7,095 bases of DNA, taken from Desulfobacterales bacterium (lineage in GTDB: Bacteria > Desulfobacterota > Desulfobacteria > Desulfobacterales > Desulfosalsimonadaceae). A model generated the notes under the pieces. The model made no database searches, was not told the DNA's origin, and was given only the letters and a program-made list of their open reading frames with translations. Shown piece by piece: positions 1 to 5,915 of this stretch (its first letter is position 1; the number at the start of each line of letters is the position of its first letter). The DNA lies in contig JAGYOT010000094.1 of the NCBI GenBank assembly GCA_018399455.1, positions 1 to 7,095 of the forward strand, written 5' to 3'. The position numbers and the translations under genes are program-made.

Positions 1-37
1 CCCGCACACTGCAAGTCAACACTAGAGAAAATTCGGA

Positions 38-68
38 TATAAAAGAAGACCGGCTGCAGGGGACAGCC
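38..68 (-). terminator. weak candidate terminator after the MBL-fold gene
   Basis: On the minus strand, just past the TGA stop of the hydrolase gene, GGCTG and CAGCC (plus-strand 64-68 and 52-56) can form a 5-bp stem with a 7-base loop. It is followed by a T-rich but interrupted stretch (GGTCTTCTTTTA). The stem is short and the U-tract is broken, so this would be a weak intrinsic terminator at best. Positions 1-37 hold no gene I can recognise. Confidence 0.3.
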
Positions 69-70
69 TC

Positions 71-913
71 TCAGAAATCAAATGTGCTCCCCACGTTGGC
101 CGGAACAAATTTTTTTTTGAAATGTTTCATGATTCGGGCGGAAGCGTAAAAGCCCGTGCAGTGGGATGTCCCCAGGACTTTAACACGGTAGTCGTTAAAG
201 GCCTCGATCGCCCTGTTGATATAGGCCTCCGGTGCCGTACTCAGGTGGGTGCCGCCGATCACCGCATAAAATTCCCTGTATCCGGTTTTTCTGCTCAGAT
301 CGTCTAAAATTTCAACAACTCCCGCATGGGCGCATCCCAAAAGTACCACCGGTCCTGAACGTGTCTCCAGAAGAAGGCTCAGGTCATCATTGAACGGATC
401 ATCCAGAATTTTGCCGTCTTCGAAAAGCTTGAGTCTGGCATCCCAGGTTTTCCATCCCCCTGACCGCTCAATGTCCGAAATTGTAAAGATTTTATCCTCA
501 ATGCGGGCAAGATGATCCAAAGGTCGGAATTGAGCGCCGTTTTTCTCGTATTCTTCCCGGGAATACGGAAATCCGATGGGAACGACGGTTGCCCCGTCAG
601 GACCCTCGCCAACGGCGACTTTATTCCGGAAGGCTTCCTTATGAACATAGACGGGCAACACCGTATCCCGTTGCGCCAGTACCGGCATCAGCCCGCCGGT
701 ATGATCATAATGCCCGTGGCTGAGAATAATTCTGTCGATGCTGCGGATACTTTTTCCCAGAAGCGCCATGTTGTTGATGATGCCGACGCCCTGACCGGTA
801 TCATAGACGGTGATGCTCTGGTCTTCGATCCAAAAGGAGAGCCCGTGTTCGCCCATAAGCCCCATTGGCCGGGTTACCCCAACAGTGTTTTCACAAAGAA
901 TGGTCACGCGCAT
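71..913 (-). CDS. DHPS-like MBL-fold metallo-hydrolase
   Basis: Metallo-beta-lactamase-fold protein of about 280 residues, probably cytosolic (no signal peptide or membrane segment seen). The metal-binding signature HGHYDH lies near residues 66-71. Further fold motifs are GCAHAG (about 193-198), GGTHL (about 220-224) and TSHCTG (about 257-262), which supply the later histidines. This layout resembles the family named after the archaeal 7,8-dihydropterin-6-methyl-4-(beta-D-ribofuranosyl)aminobenzene-5'-phosphate synthase. Most bacterial members have no proven substrate, so only 'metal-dependent hydrolase' is safe. An in-frame ATG at 937 would add eight residues, but it has no Shine-Dalgarno sequence. 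The ATG at 913 has GGAG six bases upstream, and the protein then begins MRVTILCENT, as homologues tend to. It lies 61 bases downstream of folC on the same strand and is probably cotranscribed. A pterin or folate role is suggested only by family name and neighbourhood. Confidence 0.85.
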   Translation of the reverse strand: MRVTILCENTVGVTRPMGLMGEHGLSFWIEDQSITVYDTGQGVGIINNMALLGKSIRSIDRIILSHGHYDHTGGLMPVLAQRDTVLPVYVHKEAFRNKVAVGEGPDGATVVPIGFPYSREEYEKNGAQFRPLDHLARIEDKIFTISDIERSGGWKTWDARLKLFEDGKILDDPFNDDLSLLLETRSGPVVLLGCAHAGVVEILDDLSRKTGYREFYAVIGGTHLSTAPEAYINRAIEAFNDYRVKVLGTSHCTGFYASARIMKHFKKKFVPANVGSTFDF

Positions 914-945
914 GGTTTGCTCCGTTGGCTTTGACATTCACGGAG

Positions 946-967
946 GATTGCCTGAAAGACGGCAATC
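946..967 (-). other. intergenic hairpin between folC and the MBL gene
   Basis: GATTGCC and GGCAATC form a perfect 7-bp inverted repeat with an 8-base loop between the folC stop and the MBL-fold start. On the transcribed (minus) strand no U-tract follows, so it is not a canonical intrinsic terminator. It could be an mRNA processing or stability element, or a weak pause that lowers expression of the downstream gene. Function is inferred only. Confidence 0.4.
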
Positions 968-974
968 AAGTAAA

Positions 975-2273
975 CTACCCGGTTAGTTTCATGGCAGCAA
1001 GCGCCTGCTTGGCCTCTCCCACCACATAGAGGGAACCGGCGATGCAAATCAGATCTTGCGGTGCGGTGTTGTGATATGCATAAGAAACGGCTTCGGCAAC
1101 ATCATTGATGATTCTGCTCCGGCTGAGAAGAGGCCGGGCGACTTCCAAAAGGGCTTCTGCAGGCAGGCTGCGGTCAATGCGGGGCCTGGTGAGAATTGCT
1201 TGGTGGCAGTTCGGCAGGATGGACCGCAGCATGGATGGATAGGGTTTATCATCAAGAATGCCGATTACCAGGGTGATCTTCCGGTCCCCCATCTGTTCCT
1301 TTAAAAAAGTGGCGAGGTGTCGCGCCGCCATCAGGTTGTGAGCCCCGTCAATAAGGATGGGCGGTGTAGACGGAATCATTTCCAGCCGGCCCGGCCATTC
1401 CTGGGTCTTAAGCCCTGTCTGGATTGCGGCGGGGCCGATGGCGTGGCGCTTTTTCAGAAGTTCACACGCAGCGAGAACAATTGCGGCATTGTCTACCTGA
1501 TGGTTTCCGGTCAGTCGTGTCTGCATGCCCGGCCAGACCTGATCCATGCCGTAATAGGTGAATACCCCTGATTCCGGATGCCTCCGGACCCGGAAGTGCT
1601 CACCGAGCCGGAAAAACGGGGAGCCTTGAGCCTCTGCGGCCTGTCGGATTCGAGATACCGCCGCCTTTTGCCTGGCGCCGGTGACCACCGGTGTCCCGGG
1701 TTTAATAATGCCTGCTTTTTCAGCGGCAATATCGCTGATGGTATTGCCGAGATAATACCGGTGCTCCAGGCTGATATTGGATATAATGGAAATCTCAGGA
1801 TCGATGATGTTGGTGGCATCCAGACGGCCGCCCATCCCGGTTTCAATCACCGCCCAATCCACACCCGCCTGACCAAACGCATAGATGGCCATGGCAGTGG
1901 CGTATTCAAAAAAGGTGGCCTCTCTTGGTCCGTTATGGGCTTTTTTAACCGCTGTATAAGCTTCTACCACCCTGTTGTCGGCAATTTCGGTGTTGTTGAT
2001 CCGGATGCGCTCATTAAACCGAACCAGGTGGGGGGAGGTATAAAGACCTGCTTTGTATCCGGCCCGGTATAAGATATTGGCCAGCGCCGAAGCGATTGAG
2101 CCTTTTCCGTTGGTGCCGGCAATATGAATACATGAAAACCGGTTCTGGGGATTGCCAAGATTAGCAAGCATCTGCGTGATGATATCCAGGCCCAGTACGA
2201 TGCCGAATCGCCTGAGCCCATACATCTCTTCCAGACATCGCTGATATAAATGCGTTGTTTTGTTCGGGGCCAT
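975..2273 (-). CDS. folC: FolC, dihydrofolate synthase / folylpolyglutamate synthase
   Basis: Cytosolic Mur-ligase-superfamily enzyme that uses ATP to add glutamate to dihydropteroate and/or to extend the polyglutamate tail of reduced folates. At 432 residues it is full length. The start region (YGLRRFGIVLGLD, about 18-30) is typical of FolC. The P-loop is GTNGKGS (53-59), followed by TSPHL (79-83), ETGMGGRLDATN (144-155), SLEH (168-171) and EKAGIIKPG (185-193), whose lysine is the expected carbamylated residue. The C-terminal ligase domain opens near WPGRLE and contains DGAHN (309-313). The ATG at 2273 has only a weak GGGA eight bases upstream, but the N-terminus aligns well and no better start exists. 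The gene starts about 31 bases past the rpsU terminator with no clear promoter between, so readthrough or a promoter I cannot recognise must drive it. Whether it is bifunctional cannot be told from sequence. Confidence 0.95.
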   Translation of the reverse strand: MAPNKTTHLYQRCLEEMYGLRRFGIVLGLDIITQMLANLGNPQNRFSCIHIAGTNGKGSIASALANILYRAGYKAGLYTSPHLVRFNERIRINNTEIADNRVVEAYTAVKKAHNGPREATFFEYATAMAIYAFGQAGVDWAVIETGMGGRLDATNIIDPEISIISNISLEHRYYLGNTISDIAAEKAGIIKPGTPVVTGARQKAAVSRIRQAAEAQGSPFFRLGEHFRVRRHPESGVFTYYGMDQVWPGMQTRLTGNHQVDNAAIVLAACELLKKRHAIGPAAIQTGLKTQEWPGRLEMIPSTPPILIDGAHNLMAARHLATFLKEQMGDRKITLVIGILDDKPYPSMLRSILPNCHQAILTRPRIDRSLPAEALLEVARPLLSRSRIINDVAEAVSYAYHNTAPQDLICIAGSLYVVGEAKQALAAMKLTG

Positions 2274-2304
2274 TTAAGTGTTCCCGGGCACTTCCTTTGT
2301 TACC

Positions 2305-2341
2305 AAAAAACCCGGTCAGTTGCGAAGAATCTGACCGGGTT
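2305..2341 (-). terminator. intrinsic terminator of rpsU
   Basis: A perfect 11-bp inverted repeat (AACCCGGTCAG at 2309-2319 with CTGACCGGGTT at 2331-2341) has an 11-base loop. On the minus strand it is followed by six T in a row. It sits 26 bases past the rpsU stop codon. This GC-rich stem plus U-tract is a textbook Rho-independent terminator. It separates rpsU from folC, though leakage may supply folC transcripts. Confidence 0.9.
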
Positions 2342-2367
2342 AAACGGATAGGCGATCACTTGACAAC

Positions 2368-2601
2368 CTAGGTGCGTTTTGTCTTGCGATACCGTTGATA
2401 TCGCTTCTGCCGTTTGGCTTCGGCAATCCGCTGCCGCCGAAGTGCCTCGCGGCGTTTGCGCCGTCGGTATTCGCTCGGTTTTTCGTAGTTTTTTTTCATT
2501 TTCAGCCGTTTGAACAAGCCGTCATTCTGAATTTTTTTCTTCAGGACGCGCAGTGCGCGTTCGACGTCATTGTCATCGACCCGAACCGAGATCTCCTTCA
2601 A
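2368..2601 (-). CDS. rpsU: small ribosomal subunit protein bS21
   Basis: Ribosomal protein S21 of 77 residues, a small, very basic component of the 30S subunit that sits near the anti-Shine-Dalgarno end of 16S rRNA and helps translation initiation. The sequence shows the family pattern: a short acidic N-terminal strand (EISVRVDDN), a helix with ERALRVLKKKIQNDG (about 14-28), the conserved YEKPSEYRRRKRREA block (about 39-53), then an arginine/lysine-rich tail. The start codon is TTG at 2601, fixed by the match to the family N-terminus and by AAAGGGGG eight bases upstream; there is no ATG or GTG alternative in frame nearby. It has its own promoter upstream and a strong terminator downstream, so it looks monocistronic. 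Confidence 0.95.
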   Translation of the reverse strand: MKEISVRVDDNDVERALRVLKKKIQNDGLFKRLKMKKNYEKPSEYRRRKRREALRRQRIAEAKRQKRYQRYRKTKRT

Positions 2602-2609
2602 AAAATTCG

Positions 2610-2617
2610 CCCCCTTT
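2610..2617 (-). promoter_or_regulatory. ribosome-binding site deciding the rpsU TTG start
   Basis: On the minus strand AAAGGGGG lies eight bases before the TTG codon at 2601. It supports the non-ATG start. Confidence 0.7.
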
Positions 2618-2640
2618 ACAATAAATTTACTTCAAATTAA

Positions 2641-2669
2641 ATGATAACCCAAAAATATAGGATTCTCAA
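2641..2669 (-). promoter_or_regulatory. sigma70-type promoter of rpsU
   Basis: On the minus strand TTGAGA (plus 2664-2669) and TATCAT (plus 2641-2646) are separated by exactly 17 bases. Each hexamer matches the consensus at five of six positions. The transcription start would fall near 2634, giving a leader of about 30 bases that includes the strong Shine-Dalgarno sequence. It lies between adk and rpsU, 21 bases past the adk stop, where no terminator is visible. Confidence 0.65.
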
Positions 2670-2689
2670 GAATGACAGGCGGCAGCCGG

Positions 2690-3367
2690 TTATGCTTCGA
2701 GCTTTTTAACCAATTCATCGGTGACTTCCTCCACGCTGGCCTTTCCGTCGAGGGTCATGTATTTCATCCCTTCCTGATCGGCGATATCCCGGAAGTAGTA
2801 AGCTGCTGCCAGGGTGCCGGTTTGATCATCATAATAGATGCTGTGGCGCTTGTCGATAGCGGCTTCATCCTGATCATCGTCGCGTTTGATAAGATCGCCG
2901 CCGCAGACCCGGCACTTGTCGCCGTTCGGCTTAATGGCATCAATATAGATATTGTTTGGATGGTTGTTGTCGTTCACGCAGAGGCGGCGGCCCATAATCC
3001 GGTTTTTGGCAATTTGGCGGTCCAGGATCATTTCAATTACAATATCCAGGCTCATATTCTCTTTTTTCAACGCCTCATGAAGTTTGATCGCCTGATTCTT
3101 GTTTCTGGGAAATCCGTCCAGGAGCCAGCCGTTTTTGCAGTCATTTTCTTTCAGCCGGTCAAGAATCATTGGGATGGTGATGTCGTCCGGTACCAGGTCG
3201 CCTTTATCGATATAGGCCTTGGCCTGTTTGCCCAGTTCGGTGCCGCCCTTGATATTTTCCCGGAAAATGGCTCCGGATTCAATGTGCGGGATGTTGTATT
3301 TTTTTTTCAAAATTGCGCCCTGGGTTCCTTTGCCGCTGCCGTTTGGACCGAAGAATAAAATGTTCAT
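2690..3367 (-). CDS. adk: adenylate kinase with metal-binding LID
   Basis: Cytosolic enzyme that interconverts ATP plus AMP with two ADP and sets the adenylate energy balance. From the chosen start it has 225 residues, normal for a long-LID adenylate kinase. Motifs: P-loop GPNGSGKGT (7-15), AMP-binding SGAIFREN (about 31-38), GDLVPDD (56-62), the DGFPRN signature (about 84-89), and RRLC opening the LID. The LID carries C130, H136, C152 and C155, that is C-x5-H-x15-C-x2-C, in place of the usual four-cysteine zinc site; it then runs into GGDLIKRDDDQDEAAIDKR. The pattern matches what I recall of the Desulfovibrio gigas enzyme, which binds zinc, cobalt or iron. The ORF extends 15 residues further upstream, but the ATG at 3367 has AGGAGAG six bases before it and begins directly with the P-loop strand (MNILFFGPNG). 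It lies 69 bases after cca on the same strand. Confidence 0.95.
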   Translation of the reverse strand: MNILFFGPNGSGKGTQGAILKKKYNIPHIESGAIFRENIKGGTELGKQAKAYIDKGDLVPDDITIPMILDRLKENDCKNGWLLDGFPRNKNQAIKLHEALKKENMSLDIVIEMILDRQIAKNRIMGRRLCVNDNNHPNNIYIDAIKPNGDKCRVCGGDLIKRDDDQDEAAIDKRHSIYYDDQTGTLAAAYYFRDIADQEGMKYMTLDGKASVEEVTDELVKKLEA

Positions 3368-3373
3368 ATGGCT

Positions 3374-3380
3374 CTCTCCT
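3374..3380 (-). promoter_or_regulatory. ribosome-binding site deciding the adk start
   Basis: AGGAGAG on the minus strand lies six bases before the ATG at 3367. It is near-consensus and rules out the longer upstream start, which has no such site. Confidence 0.8.
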
Positions 3381-3436
3381 TTTTTTGATGACGCGTCAAA
3401 CCCCTTTACCAATAGAAATTAGATAAAAGATTCTAT

Positions 3437-4828
3437 TTAATAGAAAGATGAATGATTGTCAAGAGGGCTGATGGTGAGCAGAAAATTTTTGATCCATTCC
3501 AGGGCTTCCTCGCGGGATTGCAGCCGGCCGGCAAGACGTTCTGTTTCCACGCGGGATAGCAGCTCGGAAAAAAGCGGAGACGGGGTGAGATGAAATTCCC
3601 GGATCAGGTCATGACCGGAGATAAGCGGAGGTAAGGCGGCATGCGGGAGATATTCACCCAAATAAATCCTGATGAGCTGCCGGCAAAAGGATTCAAAGGA
3701 TGATTGCGGCCGGTCGGCCTTTTTCCCCCGGGCATCGGCAATCGCATGGATGAGCAGATCCGGGGCAAGCGGGGCGGATTTGGTGAAAAACCGGACAATG
3801 GCTTTACGTGTTAATTTTTGCACCTGATGCTCCATAAACAGAAGCAAGGGTCTTAAGTGGTTGCCGATGATAAAGGTCATGTATGCGCGGTCAGGGTTGG
3901 AAAGCCTGAGTCGGCGGCTTATGGCAGAGGCCATGTCCGCACCGACGGATTCATGCCGGTAGAAGTGGATTCCCCCCTTGGCATCAATGCTTCGACAGAC
4001 CGGCTTGCCGATGTCATGCAAAAGCAGGGCGAACTTCAGCAGAACCGGATCGGACGGGACGGCTTGAAAAATCTGTATTTGTTCCGGCAGGAAGCCCTCT
4101 GGCTGACGAACCAGGGCTTCCAGATGAGAAAACGCGCACATGGTATGGGAGAATGCATCAAAGACGTGGTGCCCGTTCTGGCGGCAATTTTTGAGGGCGG
4201 CCAGTTCCGGGAAAATAGCGGGTAAGAGACCGGTATCGTCCATTCCCCGAATATAGAAAAACGTATCGCCGGCTGAAAGCAGTTTCAGCCATTCCTCCCT
4301 TATCCGTTCTCCGGCGGCCTGCTGGATATGGCGGGACAGGGCCTGGATCGCGGCTTTCGTTTCAGCCGCGATGGAAAAGGAAAGCGTCGCTCCCAGGCGG
4401 AAGGCCCGCAGCAGCCGAATTGGATCATCTTCCAGGTTTTTTGCAGAAACCATTCGGATTCGCCGGAAACGAATATCATTTTGACCGTTCATGGGATCGA
4501 TTAGCCTGGCGCGGGCAATGTCCCAGGCCATTGCGTTGACGGTAAAATCCCGTCTTTCCAGATCGGCTTCAATACTGTTGCCGTACATGGGAGCAACATC
4601 AAAATTCAGGTTTCCGGCTTTAATTCGGTAGATCCGTGCGCCGGGTTTGCCGACAGGGACGGCCCGGCTGCCGGCTCTGGCAGCGATACGATGTGCGAGC
4701 GGTTCACATGGGGCTTTGACGGTGATATCAAAATCGATGGGCTCTCTGTCCATTAGTATATCCCGGATGGAGCCGCCTACGATGTAGACGTCGGGCTCTA
4801 CGGGGATAAATTTTGTGTTGATTTGCAT
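3437..4828 (-). CDS. cca: class II tRNA nucleotidyltransferase / poly(A) polymerase family with HD domain
   Basis: Adds nucleotides to the 3' end of tRNA (CCA, or only CC or A in lineages that split the work); a poly(A) polymerase role is an alternative in this family. It has 463 residues. The nucleotidyltransferase head holds GGSIRD (18-23) and the catalytic DFD (32-34), then RRDFTVNAMAWD (92-103), DPMNGQND (111-118) and the base-selecting DDPIRLLRAFR (134-144). The neck follows, with ERIREEW near 174-180. A C-terminal HD phosphohydrolase-like domain contains HHVFDAFSH (about 220-228), LLHDIGKP (about 269-276), H292 and GNH (about 322-324). The ORF runs 47 residues further upstream, but that part does not resemble the family, so I place the start at the ATG at 4828. 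No Shine-Dalgarno sequence precedes it; the upstream RNA is very A/U-rich. It is transcribed divergently from coaE. CCA-, CC- or A-adding specificity cannot be settled by eye. Confidence 0.9.
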   Translation of the reverse strand: MQINTKFIPVEPDVYIVGGSIRDILMDREPIDFDITVKAPCEPLAHRIAARAGSRAVPVGKPGARIYRIKAGNLNFDVAPMYGNSIEADLERRDFTVNAMAWDIARARLIDPMNGQNDIRFRRIRMVSAKNLEDDPIRLLRAFRLGATLSFSIAAETKAAIQALSRHIQQAAGERIREEWLKLLSAGDTFFYIRGMDDTGLLPAIFPELAALKNCRQNGHHVFDAFSHTMCAFSHLEALVRQPEGFLPEQIQIFQAVPSDPVLLKFALLLHDIGKPVCRSIDAKGGIHFYRHESVGADMASAISRRLRLSNPDRAYMTFIIGNHLRPLLLFMEHQVQKLTRKAIVRFFTKSAPLAPDLLIHAIADARGKKADRPQSSFESFCRQLIRIYLGEYLPHAALPPLISGHDLIREFHLTPSPLFSELLSRVETERLAGRLQSREEALEWIKNFLLTISPLDNHSSFY

Positions 4829-4896
4829 TATTTTATTTATTATGAAAAATTTTTTTTGCTTAACCAGGGGTCGCATCCCCGAAGTCAAGACTGACG

Positions 4897-4926
4897 CCGA
4901 CACGCAAACCGGTGCTTGGATATAAG
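4897..4926 (+). promoter_or_regulatory. weak candidate promoter for coaE
   Basis: CCGACA and TATAAG are spaced 18 bases apart, each matching the sigma70 consensus only partly. It faces coaE and is placed sensibly, about 64 bases before the start codon, but this is the weakest promoter call here. I found no convincing promoter for cca on the other strand. Confidence 0.25.
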
Positions 4927-4928
4927 AG

Positions 4929-4957
4929 CCGTTTGTATTGATATACAACAGAAACGG
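4929..4957. promoter_or_regulatory. imperfect inverted repeat in the cca/coaE divergent region
   Basis: CCGTTTGTAT (4929-4938) can pair with ATAC (4943-4946) and AAACGG (4952-4957), leaving a 4-base loop and a 5-base bulge (AACAG) on one side. A nested TTGTAT/ATACAA pair with a 4-base spacer overlaps it. It lies in the 161-base gap between the two divergent genes, just before coaE. It could be an operator shared by both promoters or a hairpin in the coaE leader. The rest of the gap holds a T/A-rich run near 4836-4859 and no gene. Confidence 0.4.
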
Positions 4958-4989
4958 TGGCAGTTTCAAATGAAAGGCGGATAACGCAG

Positions 4990-5619
4990 ATGGGCAAGAA
5001 AAATAGCGGCCTTTTACGCTTGGGGATAACGGGCGGCGCTGGTTCGGGCAAAAGCGTTGTTTGCCGAAGACTCGGCCGCCATGGCGTCGGTGTGATAATG
5101 GCGGATGAGCTGGCGCGTCGGGCAGTGATGCCGGGCATGCCCGCCTATGACGAAATTGTCGAATATTTCGGAGATGCTATACTGGCCGCTGATGGAACGA
5201 TCGACCGCGGCCGGCTGAGATACATCATTGTCCGGGATAAAGCGAAAAAACAAGCCCTTGAAAGTTTTATTCACCCGGAGGTGTTTCGTTTAATGAAGGC
5301 CGATGAAGCCGCTTTAAGACAGAAGGGGGCCGCCATAGTGGCGATTGAGGTGCCGCTTCTGTTTGAAACGGGGATGGAAGATTATTTTGATTTCATTCTC
5401 ACTGTTTATTTGAACCGGGAGACGCAAATTCAGCGGCTAATGGCGAGGGATCAAATCAGCCGCGCCGATGCTGAGGCGCTTTTGCGGATTCAGTGGCCGG
5501 AGAAGGAGAAAAAGAAAAGATCCGATTTCGTGATTGATAATTCGGGAACTCTGTCCCAAGCTGAGGCCGCTGTTGATGGATTGTACAAAGATTTGATGAC
5601 ACGGTTAAAAAATCACTAA
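4990..5619 (+). CDS. coaE: dephospho-CoA kinase
   Basis: Cytosolic enzyme for the last step of coenzyme A synthesis: it phosphorylates the ribose 3'-hydroxyl of dephospho-CoA with ATP. It has 209 residues, the usual size. Motifs: P-loop GITGGAGSGKS (12-22), VIMADELAR (about 35-43), the HPEVF motif (95-99), EVPLLFETGME (120-130), LTVYLNRETQIQRLMARD (about 137-154) and SDFVIDNSG near 178-186, all in family order. The common DAD motif reads MAD here: the second aspartate (residue 39) is kept, the first is methionine. A GTG at 4957 could add 11 residues but has no ribosome-binding site; the ATG at 4990 has AGGCGG nine bases upstream. The rho promoter starts five bases after the stop codon. It is divergent from cca. 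Confidence 0.95.
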   Translation: MGKKNSGLLRLGITGGAGSGKSVVCRRLGRHGVGVIMADELARRAVMPGMPAYDEIVEYFGDAILAADGTIDRGRLRYIIVRDKAKKQALESFIHPEVFRLMKADEAALRQKGAAIVAIEVPLLFETGMEDYFDFILTVYLNRETQIQRLMARDQISRADAEALLRIQWPEKEKKKRSDFVIDNSGTLSQAEAAVDGLYKDLMTRLKNH

Positions 5620-5624
5620 AATTG

Positions 5625-5653
5625 TTGACAGTGCGGCCGAAGGGGTATATCTT
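5625..5653 (+). promoter_or_regulatory. sigma70-type promoter for rho
   Basis: A perfect TTGACA (5625-5630), a 17-base spacer and TATCTT (5648-5653, four of six to consensus) lie immediately after the coaE stop. Transcription would start near 5660, giving rho an untranslated leader of about 420 nt. Confidence 0.65.
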
Positions 5654-5915
5654 AAGTAAAAATACCTGCCCTTGGTACGAATCTTATTTCTGCGTATACG
5701 ATCTATCAGAGCAGTACATAGGTCCTTCAAAACAATCATGGGTTCAAGTTTCGGTCTCGCAAGCAGATAGTCTTGTTGATTTTTAGTTTAACGGATCTGC
5801 AGGCAGTGCATCGGAGAATAAAATCGCCTACCGGATTGGGGATGCCGCATGTAGGCCCAACATACGGCGAAAGTCAGGATCATCTCGCAAAAAGCCAATT
5901 TAGAATGACATTGTA

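Noticed and set aside
2672..3358. 228-residue plus-strand ORF over adk
   Set aside because: It is an antisense shadow of adk: hydrophobic, low in family resemblance, and lacking a plausible translation start signal.
3368..3412. 15-residue N-terminal extension of adk
   Set aside because: The AGGAGAG site and the family N-terminus both point to the ATG at 3367.
3431..3445. AT-only-type palindrome TTCTATTTAATAGAA at the cca stop as a terminator
   Set aside because: The stem is A/T-rich with almost no loop and no T-run follows, so termination is unlikely.
4829..4969. 47-residue N-terminal extension of the cca ORF
   Set aside because: It does not resemble class II nucleotidyltransferases, has no ribosome-binding site, and runs through the coaE upstream region.
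4860..5138. 92-residue minus-strand ORF overlapping coaE and the divergent region
   Set aside because: It lies antisense to the well-supported coaE and its sequence resembles no family I know. Its C-terminal part only superficially looks like a barrel strand.
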